Origin: an uncultured Clostridia bacterium
GTDB taxonomy: Bacteria; Bacillota; Clostridia; Oscillospirales; CAG-272
Direction: 5' to 3'
Length of the DNA stretch: 12,383 nt
NCBI GenBank assembly: GCA_946061315.1
Contig: CAMGRB010000019.1
Span: 1 to 12,383 of the forward strand
Under the pieces are notes generated by a model. That model was not told the origin of the DNA, did not search any database, and was given only the letters and a program-made list of their open reading frames with translations. Below are positions 8,088-12,383 of this stretch, one piece after another. Made by a program: the position numbers and the translations under genes. Positions within the stretch are counted from its first letter, which is position 1. Each line of letters begins with the position of its first letter.

Positions 8088-8360
8088 TCAGAAAATAATA
8101 CCGAAAAGTATGCCGCTTATAACCGCGCCTATCAAAGCCCCTATACAAAAGCAGACGGTGCGCGCGCCTATCTTCTTTTTGCCCGATTCGGCGGTGGAGC
8201 CCATAGAGGAGTTTACTATGTTTTCCGCCTCTTTTACGATATCGGTTTCCTCGGCAAAGGGCAAGTCTTTGTCGCTTTTCATAATGAAATAGGCCTCCTC
8301 AAAATAGTCGCTCCCCGTGTCCTTTACGAAAATTATTCTTTTCTGGCATCCCTTTATCAT
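8088..8360 (-). CDS. Small protein with C-terminal membrane anchor, third gene of the spmAB cluster
   Basis: Ninety residues, start ATG 8360 with AAGGAG 6-7 nt upstream. I do not recognise a named family. The N-terminal two thirds are soluble and charged (KRIIFVKDTGSDYFEEAYFI near residues 7-26, then an acidic helix-like stretch and a Lys-rich KKK at about 61-63). The last 25 residues form one Gly/Ile-rich hydrophobic segment ending at the C-terminus, so it looks tail-anchored with the bulk facing the cytoplasm. It lies 57 nt after spmB on the same strand with no terminator between, so co-transcription is likely and a spore-related role is a reasonable guess. Codon use matches the neighbours. 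Good ribosome site, coding-like composition and operon position support it as real. Confidence 0.7.
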   Translation of the reverse strand: MIKGCQKRIIFVKDTGSDYFEEAYFIMKSDKDLPFAEETDIVKEAENIVNSSMGSTAESGKKKIGARTVCFCIGALIGAVISGILFGIIF

Positions 8361-8417
8361 ATGCGCTCCTTTGTGTCCTTGTTTTAGAAGATTATTGACA
8401 AGGGAATGCTTTTCTAT

Positions 8418-8945
8418 TCAGAAAAATATACGGCAGAGAACACACGAGAACACAACCGCAAAAGCCGATATAAAAAGAGCGACGGGCAACGCATATCTCG
8501 TCTTTTTTACTCCCGATGAGGAAAAATATACGCAAAGGACGTAAAAAACCGTGTCGGACGACGCCATTATTACCGAGGCGCAAAGCGACGAAAAGGAGTC
8601 CGCACCGGTTTTGGCTATTATGTCCTCGTAGGTCGCAATAGACGCCGCCCCCGAGAGAGGACGCGTTATAACAAGCGGAAAAATATCAGACGGAATACCG
8701 ATAAAATCGAGGACGGGGGCAAGAAGCTTTGCAAGAAAATCCGCCGCACCCGACGCCGTGAACATACTCACCCCAACAACAAGAGCGCACATAGACGGCA
8801 AAAGCCTGATTGCCGATTTCATTCCGTCACGTGCCCCGTCAAGAAAGTGAGAAAAGAAGTCACCCTTGCCGAAAAGAAGTATAAGACCTATGAATAAAAC
8901 GACGCAAGGCAACACAAAAGACGATATTTTTTCAAGTATCTCCAT
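8418..8945 (-). CDS. spmB: Spore maturation protein B (nucleoside recognition/gate domain)
   Basis: A 175-residue integral membrane protein, the normal size for SpmB. In Bacillus subtilis SpmA and SpmB are needed for proper dehydration of the spore core and heat resistance; the molecular activity is not established. Several hydrophobic segments are visible (about 8-26, 47-66, 82-96 and 125-172). The conserved SpmB-like stretches are LLPSMCALVVGVSMF (about 48-62), FPLVITRPLSGAASI (about 89-103, the Arg-Pro-Leu-Ser-Gly motif) and ASVIMASSDTVFYVL (about 123-137). The start overlaps the end of spmA by 14 nt and has no clear ribosome binding site, so it is probably translated by coupling to spmA. 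Confidence 0.92.
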   Translation of the reverse strand: MEILEKISSFVLPCVVLFIGLILLFGKGDFFSHFLDGARDGMKSAIRLLPSMCALVVGVSMFTASGAADFLAKLLAPVLDFIGIPSDIFPLVITRPLSGAASIATYEDIIAKTGADSFSSLCASVIMASSDTVFYVLCVYFSSSGVKKTRYALPVALFISAFAVVFSCVLCRIFF

Positions 8946-9513
8946 ATATTTTACCGAGAATACGGCATAAAACTACACCGAGCACCATACAAAGCCCCGA
9001 GCATATCCAGACGGGGAACATTATCTCATAGGTGATCGATGCTCCCGCGGCTTGCCGTATTGCAATTACCGTGGTGGGAACAAGGTTGAAGGAGGCACAG
9101 CCGAGCACGGCAAGAGTTATCATATCGGAGCTTGCAATATCGGTTTTTCTGCCGCTTTGTATTTTTTCTATGGCGGTTATGGCAAGGGGCGTTGCCGCAT
9201 TTGCGATTCCGAGCAAATTTGCGCTGATACAAGCGGTTATTTCCTCGGTTGCCACTCCGTTCTTAAAGGATTTCGGGAAAATAAGGCGCAAAACGGGGCG
9301 AAGCAGACGCGAGAGCTTTTTTATTATTCCCGCCTGCTTCAAAACGTTCATAAAGCCACTCCAAAGCGTCATTATTCCGATAAGCGAGATTGTAAGGGTT
9401 ACACTTTTTGATGCGCCCGACACTATCGCGTCGCATACCGCCCCCGTATTATGACAGATTACGGCGAAGAAAAAAGATACAACAGAGAGCACTCCGAAAC
9501 ACTTTCCAAGCAT
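8932..9513 (-). CDS. spmA: Spore maturation protein A (nucleoside recognition/gate domain)
   Basis: A 193-residue membrane protein, partner of SpmB, the same size as known SpmA. The typical SpmA features are visible: an early MTLWSGFMNVLKQAGI segment (about 48-63), a conserved block with ANLLGIANAATPLAI (about 98-112, the Gly-Asn-Ala-Ala-Thr-Pro motif), and a later membrane stretch with FNLVPTTVIAIR (about 141-152). The ATG at 9513 has GAGGTG 7 nt upstream. It is divergent from abrB, their start codons 143 nt apart, so the two promoters lie close together and could be jointly controlled. The presence of spmA/spmB indicates an endospore former. Confidence 0.93.
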   Translation of the reverse strand: MLGKCFGVLSVVSFFFAVICHNTGAVCDAIVSGASKSVTLTISLIGIMTLWSGFMNVLKQAGIIKKLSRLLRPVLRLIFPKSFKNGVATEEITACISANLLGIANAATPLAITAIEKIQSGRKTDIASSDMITLAVLGCASFNLVPTTVIAIRQAAGASITYEIMFPVWICSGLCMVLGVVLCRILGKIYGDT

Positions 9514-9545
9514 AAAACACCTCGAATTTTGTAAACGATATTAAA

Positions 9546-9551
9546 ATTATA
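9546..9551 (-). promoter_or_regulatory. Possible -10 element for spmA
   Basis: A perfect TATAAT on the minus strand, 33 nt before the spmA start. No good -35 is seen at 16-18 nt upstream; that region overlaps the -35 of the divergent abrB promoter. Sporulation sigma factor motifs (SigE-like) were looked for and not found. Confidence 0.3.
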
Positions 9552-9571
9552 TTAAGATTTTAGGAAGAGCC

Positions 9572-9600
9572 TTGACGAGTATGTAAGAATATGGTAGAAT
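9572..9600 (+). promoter_or_regulatory. Strong promoter of abrB
   Basis: TTGACG (9572-9577), 17 nt, TAGAAT (9595-9600), with TGG directly before the -10 making an extended -10. The transcript start is expected near 9607. The segment 9587-9607 recurs almost exactly (20 of 21 bases) in the promoter of the SleB-like gene at 11957-11977. Confidence 0.85.
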
Positions 9601-9623
9601 AAAAGCGGAATATGGAAATATTC
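9587..9623 (+). promoter_or_regulatory. Putative operator: in-phase GAATATGG repeats and inverted repeat at abrB start
   Basis: GAATATGG occurs at 9587-9594 and again at 9608-9615, exactly 21 bp (about two helix turns) apart, both followed by T/A-A so that each contains TGGNA, the kind of element reported for AbrB binding in Bacillus. The second copy is part of a perfect inverted repeat GAATAT-GGAA-ATATTC at 9608-9623, just past the predicted transcript start. This position fits a repressor site, plausibly for AbrB itself. The binding role is inference. Confidence 0.5.
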
Positions 9624-9656
9624 TAAAATTTATTGAAAAGGGATGGGGCTAAAATT

Positions 9657-9902
9657 ATGAAATCAACAGGAATTGTAAGAAGAATGGACGAGCTCGGAAG
9701 AATAGTTCTTCCTATGGAGATCCGCAACACGTTTGACATAAACGCAAAGGATCCGCTCGAAATATTTGTAGAGGAAGATAAGATCATACTTAAGAAGTAT
9801 GAGCCTTGCTGCATCTTCTGCGGAAACGCATCGGATAACGTAATGCTCAACAACAAGAGAGTATGCAAAAACTGCATTGAAAAGCTTAAGAACATAATCT
9901 GA
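9657..9902 (+). CDS. abrB: AbrB-family transition-state regulator with Cys-rich tail
   Basis: An 81-residue DNA-binding protein. Residues 1-50 are a classic AbrB swapped-hairpin domain (MKSTGIVRRMDELGRIVLPMEIR, then LEIFVEEDKIILKKYEP). In Bacillus AbrB represses post-exponential genes until Spo0A turns it off. Instead of the Bacillus C-terminal domain the tail carries CIFC (Cys52, Cys55) and CKNC (Cys70, Cys73), a probable zinc-binding knuckle typical of clostridial members. The start is ATG 9657, giving the family's usual MKSTGIVR beginning, with AAGGGA and GGGG sites upstream; an in-frame TTG at 9633 would add eight residues that no family member needs. It has its own strong promoter with operator-like repeats, is divergent from spmA, and may control neighbouring spore and wall genes. 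Confidence 0.93.
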   Translation: MKSTGIVRRMDELGRIVLPMEIRNTFDINAKDPLEIFVEEDKIILKKYEPCCIFCGNASDNVMLNNKRVCKNCIEKLKNII

Positions 9903-9917
9903 TCCGACTACATATTA

Positions 9918-9938
9918 AAGCCCGCAACACTCGGGCTT
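9918..9938 (+). terminator. Hairpin after abrB, probable weak terminator
   Basis: AAGCCCG (9918-9924) pairs with CGGGCTT (9932-9938), a 7-bp stem with a 7-nt loop, 15 nt after the abrB stop. The tail is TTATT followed by CC, a poor T-tract, so read-through to the stronger hairpin downstream is likely. Confidence 0.5.
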
Positions 9939-9995
9939 ATTCCTGAAATAATGTTATTAAAAATGCCGTACAAGTAGAACATAATGGAGAAACTT

Positions 9996-10058
9996 ATGGA
10001 AATTTTTTTACAATACGGCAACGAAGCGAGCCGTTTCGGGGAGGCATTGCCTCTTTGA
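9996..10058 (+). CDS. Possible 20-codon leader peptide
   Basis: ATG 9996 has GGAG six nt upstream and runs 20 codons (MEIFLQYGNEAS... ending LPL) to a TGA at 10056-10058, inside the descending arm of the terminator hairpin. No run of a single amino acid is present, so it is not a classical amino-acid attenuation peptide. It may be only a chance ORF over a structured RNA. An ATG at 9984 in frame would add four residues but has no ribosome site. Confidence 0.2.
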   Translation: MEIFLQYGNEASRFGEALPL

Positions 10059-10072
10059 AACGGCTTTTTTCT
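10029..10072 (+). terminator. Very strong rho-independent terminator
   Basis: AGCCGTTTC (10029-10037) pairs with GAAACGGCT (10057-10065), and inside it GAGGC pairs with GCCTC around an ATT loop, linked by three G-U pairs, so one almost continuous 17-bp hairpin forms. It is followed by six T and TTTTTTCTT. It ends whatever transcript enters from abrB. Confidence 0.85.
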
Positions 10073-10181
10073 TAAAACTCTTAAATCAGTAACACCGATT
10101 AAGCAAAACGCTATAATAAATGTAGAGGGCGCAGACACGGAAATTGCGCTTGAAACGGGCGAAGAATACATTTTTGCTTAA
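10059..10181 (+). pseudogene. Probable 3' remnant of a lost gene directly before dat
   Basis: The frame open from 10059 to the TAA at 10179-10181 has no start codon with a ribosome site. From about 10077 on it reads like ordinary protein (…SVTPIKQNAIINVEGAD, then TEIALETGEEYIFA), with the codon preferences of the neighbouring genes. Its stop lies 12 nt before the dat start, the normal spacing of an operon partner. The upstream side runs straight into the terminator. The simplest reading is the C-terminal end of a deleted gene; the strand-like, acidic ending resembles the final beta-strands of carbohydrate-active enzymes, but that is a loose impression. It could also be non-coding. Confidence 0.35.
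10089..10117 (+). promoter_or_regulatory. Predicted promoter of dat
   Basis: GTAACA (10089-10094, four of six matches), 17 nt, perfect TATAAT (10112-10117), giving a transcript start near 10124, about 70 nt before dat. It lies inside the putative gene remnant and after the strong terminator, so dat may be transcribed independently of abrB. Confidence 0.45.
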
Positions 10182-10193
10182 TCGGAGGTACGT

Positions 10194-11036
10194 ATGAAGA
10201 ATCTGGGATATTACAACGGAAAAACAGGACTGATTGAGGAAATGTCGGTGCCGATGACCGACAGGGCGTTTTACTTTGGCGACGGGGTTTACGACGCCGT
10301 AATGTGCCGAAATAATATCCCATATCTTTTAAGCGAGCATACGGAGCGTTTTTTCAATAACTGCGCGCTCCTCGGCATCGAAATGCCGATAGAGAAGGAG
10401 AAGCTTGAAACGCTTATAAAAACTCTTGTAAAAGCGGTTGACGGCGAGGAGAAATTCGTCTATTTTCACGTGTCAAGAGGCAGCGGACAAAGAACGCACG
10501 TGTTCGACGGAGGTACCAAGGGAAACCTTTGCATTATGATAACGCCGCAATCGGTAGGCGATATATATGAAAAGATGAATACCTGTCTTGTCAAGGATAT
10601 ACGCTACAAACTCTGCAATATAAAGACCCTTAATTTGCTCCCAAGCATTATGGCGGCACAGCTTTCCAAGGAAAACGGGTGTGACGAGGCGATATTTTAC
10701 CGAAACGGATTTATAACGGAAGGCTCGCACAGTAACGTATCAATTCTTAAAAACGGAGTGCTCATAACCGCCCCTGCGGACTGCTTTATTTTGCCCGGAG
10801 TTGCAAGGGCGCACCTTATTCTGTCGGCAAAGGCGCACGGTATAAAGGTAGAGGAGCGGCGTTACGGCGTCGGTGAGCTTTGCTCCGCGGACGAGATAAT
10901 AATAACAAGCTCAAGCAAAATAGCAAGAGGCGTTGCCACGGTAAGCGGCAGAGAAGTCGGCGGGCGCGACCCCGAAAATCTTCACCTCTTACAGACCGAT
11001 TTATTAAACGACTACATAAACTCAACAAATTTATAA
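10194..11036 (+). CDS. dat: D-amino acid (D-alanine) aminotransferase
   Basis: A PLP-dependent class IV aminotransferase of 280 residues, the normal length. It exchanges amino groups between D-alanine and 2-oxoglutarate, giving D-glutamate and pyruvate, and so supplies D-glutamate and D-alanine for peptidoglycan. The D-specific signature is present: Tyr33 in FGDGVYD, Arg100 and His102 in GSGQRTH (the carboxylate-binding RxH pair that separates D-AAT from branched-chain aminotransferases), catalytic Lys144 in NIKTLNLLPS, Glu176 in TEGSHSN, and Arg52 for the cofactor phosphate. The start ATG follows GGAGG by 5 nt. It stands alone on the plus strand, converging with the SleB-like gene. Aminodeoxychorismate lyase is a relative but would not have the RxH pair. 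Confidence 0.94.
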   Translation: MKNLGYYNGKTGLIEEMSVPMTDRAFYFGDGVYDAVMCRNNIPYLLSEHTERFFNNCALLGIEMPIEKEKLETLIKTLVKAVDGEEKFVYFHVSRGSGQRTHVFDGGTKGNLCIMITPQSVGDIYEKMNTCLVKDIRYKLCNIKTLNLLPSIMAAQLSKENGCDEAIFYRNGFITEGSHSNVSILKNGVLITAPADCFILPGVARAHLILSAKAHGIKVEERRYGVGELCSADEIIITSSSKIARGVATVSGREVGGRDPENLHLLQTDLLNDYINSTNL

Positions 11037-11039
11037 CAA

Positions 11040-11072
11040 AAAAATCACGGAAGACGGACTTCCGTGATTTTT
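11040..11072. terminator. Bidirectional terminator between convergent dat and SleB-like gene
   Basis: A perfect 14-bp stem (arms 11040-11053 and 11059-11072, core ATCACGGAAG with CTTCCGTGAT) and a 5-nt loop. A-runs on one side and T-runs on the other mean that it reads as an intrinsic terminator on both strands. The two stop codons lie 4 nt from either side. Confidence 0.95.
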
Positions 11073-11075
11073 GTT

Positions 11076-11903
11076 TCAGATATAAAAAGCGTGATTACCA
11101 ATCTGTCTGAAAAATACTCTGTTGCGGCTTATCCAACTGTTTGGTGAAACCTTCGGATTTACAAAATACAAAATTTTGTCGCTCACGCTGTATCCCTCAA
11201 GGCAGATCTTTGCGGCAACCGTGCTCTCCCACGTTGCGTCCTTATAGATCGTTCCGTTTGCAACGGGGCTGAACTGAATGCCGTATTTTCTGTCGAAAAT
11301 AACTCCGTAAATAGTGTTCGGAAATTCCGAGGAGTTAACTCTGTTCAGAATAACGTTTCCGACGGCAATTTTACCGAGAAGCGGCTCACCCTGACTTTCC
11401 GCACTTATTATTTTGGCAAGCCAGTAAACCTCGTCGGAGTTGTAATACTTACTTCCCGACAAAATTCCGCCGCTTCCTTTTGTTACGTAGAACGCGGAAT
11501 TTGCATTTCGCCAGCTTATTTTTGCGTCAAACGCTTTTGCCATAAGAAGAACAGGAGCGTACATAACTCCGTTTTTCATATATATCGGTGATTTCGTATA
11601 TAAATATCTTCCGTTTGCCGTTATGTAATTTGCACCTGCCGTCGCAGTAAGATAAAGATTATCCGTCTGAACGGTAATCGTTTTCGTAGTGCTGTTATAC
11701 GTAACCTTTGCGTTTTTGTACATTGAAGTACTGAATTTTCTTATTCCCACAAACGTAGTATTATCGGTAACCTCTATACCGCCCGTAAACTGTTCGTTGT
11801 CTATGTAAACGCTCACCCACGAGGTAGACGAGGCGCTTGACGACATGGCGAGCAGGGAGGATAGAAGCGCAATAACAAAGACGAATGATAATACTTTCTT
11901 CAA
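11076..11903 (-). CDS. Secreted SleB-family cell wall hydrolase with stalk domain
   Basis: Numbered from the ATG at 11912, the protein has a signal peptide (about 4-28: LKKVLSFVFVIALLSSLLA, cut near SSA-SST) and two repeats of copper-amine-oxidase N-terminal-like stalk sequence (about 33-145, with TFVGIRKF and MYAPVLLMAKAF as repeat cores). The catalytic SleB/CwlJ domain follows from about 160 to the end: LAKIISAESQGEP with likely catalytic Glu172, AVGNVILNRV, IQFSP, ICLEG, and the C-terminal NHAFY. SleB enzymes are lytic transglycosylases, best known for degrading spore cortex during germination. Here a vegetative-type promoter and a stalk instead of a peptidoglycan-binding domain suggest a wall role that need not be germination. 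I place the start at TTG 11903 because AAAGGA (11912-11917) is correctly spaced for it but directly abuts the ATG at 11912. Confidence 0.9.
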   Translation of the reverse strand: MKKVLSFVFVIALLSSLLAMSSSASSTSWVSVYIDNEQFTGGIEVTDNTTFVGIRKFSTSMYKNAKVTYNSTTKTITVQTDNLYLTATAGANYITANGRYLYTKSPIYMKNGVMYAPVLLMAKAFDAKISWRNANSAFYVTKGSGGILSGSKYYNSDEVYWLAKIISAESQGEPLLGKIAVGNVILNRVNSSEFPNTIYGVIFDRKYGIQFSPVANGTIYKDATWESTVAAKICLEGYSVSDKILYFVNPKVSPNSWISRNRVFFRQIGNHAFYI

Positions 11904-11911
11904 ATGCACCA

Positions 11912-11917
11912 TCCTTT
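11912..11917 (-). promoter_or_regulatory. Ribosome binding site supporting a TTG start
   Basis: AAAGGA on the minus strand, 8 nt before TTG 11903. It abuts or overlaps the ATG at 11912, which therefore is a poor start. Confidence 0.55.
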
Positions 11918-11934
11918 CATATAGTTTGATTTTA

Positions 11935-11960
11935 AGCGTAAATTCTCGAGATTTTACGCT
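11935..11960. repeat. 26-bp near-perfect palindrome over the transcript start of the SleB-like gene
   Basis: Arms AGCGTAAA (11935-11942) and TTTACGCT (11953-11960) flank the palindromic centre TCTCGAGA (11944-11951), with only one mismatched pair (11943/11952). It covers the predicted +1 (near 11957), so it would be an operator site or a 5' hairpin of the mRNA. There is no T-tract, so it is not a terminator. Confidence 0.75.
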
Positions 11961-11963
11961 CTT

Positions 11964-11992
11964 ATTCTACCATATTCAAGGAAATTTTTCAA
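11964..11992 (-). promoter_or_regulatory. Strong vegetative promoter of the SleB-like gene
   Basis: On the minus strand TTGAAA (11987-11992), 17 nt, TAGAAT (11964-11969), with TGG before the -10. Transcript start near 11957, leader about 54 nt. The -10 surroundings are shared with the abrB promoter. No forespore (SigG-like) motif was found. Confidence 0.8.
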
Positions 11993-12010
11993 CGAACAAT
12001 ATTTGCCATC

Positions 12011-12058
12011 TCATACGCTTTTCACACTACGCTTTCAAAGACTACACAAAGCGTATGA
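12011..12058. repeat. 11-bp inverted repeat with an internal copy of the same motif
   Basis: TCATACGCTTT (12011-12021) and AAAGCGTATGA (12048-12058) are perfect inverted arms with 26 nt between; TACGCTTT recurs inside at 12028-12035. It lies between the flippase stop (12083) and the SleB-like promoter. The lack of a T-tract on either side argues against a terminator; it may be a protein-binding site. Confidence 0.6.
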
Positions 12059-12082
12059 AAAAGTTGCCTGAAAAAGTGGAAA

Positions 12083-12383
12083 TTATGAGGCGCGTACAAC
12101 GGATTTTGCCCACTTTATATCGTCCTTTGATATTGCGCCGAACAGAGCGGAGAGAAGCACGTACAATACGGCTGTCACGCCGATTTCGGTAAAGGCAAGG
12201 GGCTTACCCGTAATAACGGCTCCGAAAACCTTTGATATGACGTTGAAATCGAAGAAAATGCGCGATACGGCGGTGGCAACCACAACCGTGATAAGAGGCT
12301 TTGCCACCCATTTTATAACGGGCGTTTGCACTCCCGTCACGTTTAAGAGCTTTATTATACTGAAAGAGGTATTGAAAAGCTCA
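12083..12383 (-). CDS. C-terminal end of a probable SpoVB/MurJ-type lipid flippase (partial)
   Basis: The frame is open from the right edge to a TAA at 12083-12085, giving 99 residues plus a stop; the N-terminal part lies outside the window, so any start codon within it (such as the GTG at 12340) is not the true start. The visible part has IIKLLNVTGVQTPVIKW followed by two hydrophobic segments (KPLITVVVATAVSRIFF and a longer one ending VLLSALFGAI) and a short charged tail KDDIKWAKS. The pattern of a (K/R)xxG turn, xxWxxKPL, two helices and a final (R/K)(E/D)D(I/L)xWxKS is what I expect at the end of polysaccharide biosynthesis flippases of the SpoVB type, which move lipid-linked wall or cortex precursors across the membrane. 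The identification rests on the last part of the protein only. Confidence 0.6.
   Translation of the reverse strand, partial: ELFNTSFSIIKLLNVTGVQTPVIKWVAKPLITVVVATAVSRIFFDFNVISKVFGAVITGKPLAFTEIGVTAVLYVLLSALFGAISKDDIKWAKSVVRAS

Larger units (their letters stand above)
9964..10072 (+). promoter_or_regulatory. Attenuator-like RNA: mutually exclusive hairpins ending in a strong terminator
   Basis: Three successive pairings share strands. First, TGCCGTA (9964-9970) pairs with TACGGCA (10014-10020). Second, ACGGC (10015-10019) pairs with GCCGT (10030-10034). Third, the terminator stem uses 10029-10037. So pairing 2 excludes both 1 and 3, the usual logic of an attenuator. A short ORF (9996-10058) runs across all of them. 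I do not recognise a riboswitch family; whether it controls dat or merely ends abrB transcription is open. Confidence 0.4.

Noticed and set aside
8377..8403. Inverted repeat CCTTGT/ACAAGG between spmB and the small gene
   Set aside because: Only six pairs with a 15-nt loop and no T-tract; not strong enough to call a terminator or an operator.
9562..9600. Sigma-H type promoter for abrB (AGGA and GAAT motifs)
   Set aside because: The AGGA and GAAT elements are about 31 nt apart, far too distant; the sigma-A elements are spaced exactly 17 nt.
9633..9656. TTG start at 9633 lengthening AbrB by eight residues
   Set aside because: The family begins at MKSTGIVR, encoded from ATG 9657, and the extra codons overlap its ribosome binding region.
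10014..10040. Resemblance of AACGAAGCGAG to a segment of the THF riboswitch
   Set aside because: Only this short string agrees; the other conserved THF aptamer elements and pairings are not found around it.
12011..12058. Inverted repeat as terminator of the flippase gene
   Set aside because: The loop is 26 nt and no T-tract follows on the minus strand; the repeat fits a binding site better.

Overview
The window looks like chromosomal DNA of an endospore-forming Gram-positive anaerobe of the class Clostridia. The reasons are the spore maturation pair SpmA/SpmB, a SleB-family cell wall hydrolase, the end of a probable SpoVB-type flippase, an AbrB regulator with the C-terminal CxxC...CxxC tail seen in clostridial AbrB proteins, RNase J instead of an RNase E system, AGGAGG-type ribosome binding sites and AT-rich sigma-A promoters. 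A finer placement cannot be made from the sequence alone. No phage, transposon, CRISPR, tRNA or rRNA is visible.

Layout. Positions 1-5747 hold a minus-strand operon, read right to left: a promoter at about 5689-5717, two half-size ABC exporter genes one base apart, pyruvate kinase (ATGA overlap with the second ABC gene), and a HdeD/DUF308-type membrane protein cut by the window edge. Positions 5800-8028 hold the RNase J gene, a rho-independent terminator after it, and a hairpin-rich leader of about 208 nt behind a strong promoter. Positions 8088-9513 hold spmA, spmB and a small protein with a C-terminal membrane segment, all on the minus strand. From 9572 transcription diverges: abrB runs on the plus strand from its own promoter, followed by an intergenic stretch with two hairpins, one of them a very strong terminator with mutually exclusive upstream pairings. 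Then come a probable 3' gene remnant and the D-amino acid aminotransferase gene dat (plus). dat converges on a minus-strand SleB-family hydrolase, and both share one bidirectional terminator. The right edge carries the 3' end of a flippase gene.

How the parts relate. The two ABC subunits show the complementary asymmetry of heterodimeric exporters: one has a degenerate catalytic Walker B/H-loop with LSGGQ, the other has an intact Glu/His with LSQGQ. They should therefore act as one transporter with one working ATP site. Dat makes D-glutamate/D-alanine for peptidoglycan, the SleB-like enzyme cuts cell wall, the flippase probably moves lipid-linked precursors, and SpmA/B act in spore core dehydration. 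The right half is thus rich in wall and spore functions around a transition-state regulator.

The most interesting signals are regulatory. A nearly identical 21-bp promoter block (20 of 21 bases) is shared by abrB and the SleB-like gene, with a further in-phase half copy at abrB. A 26-bp palindrome and a cluster of TACGCT/AGCGTA hexamers lie upstream of the SleB-like gene. The rnj gene has a long structured leader. A three-state, attenuator-like hairpin set overlaps a short ORF between abrB and dat. I do not see a clearly new multi-gene system.
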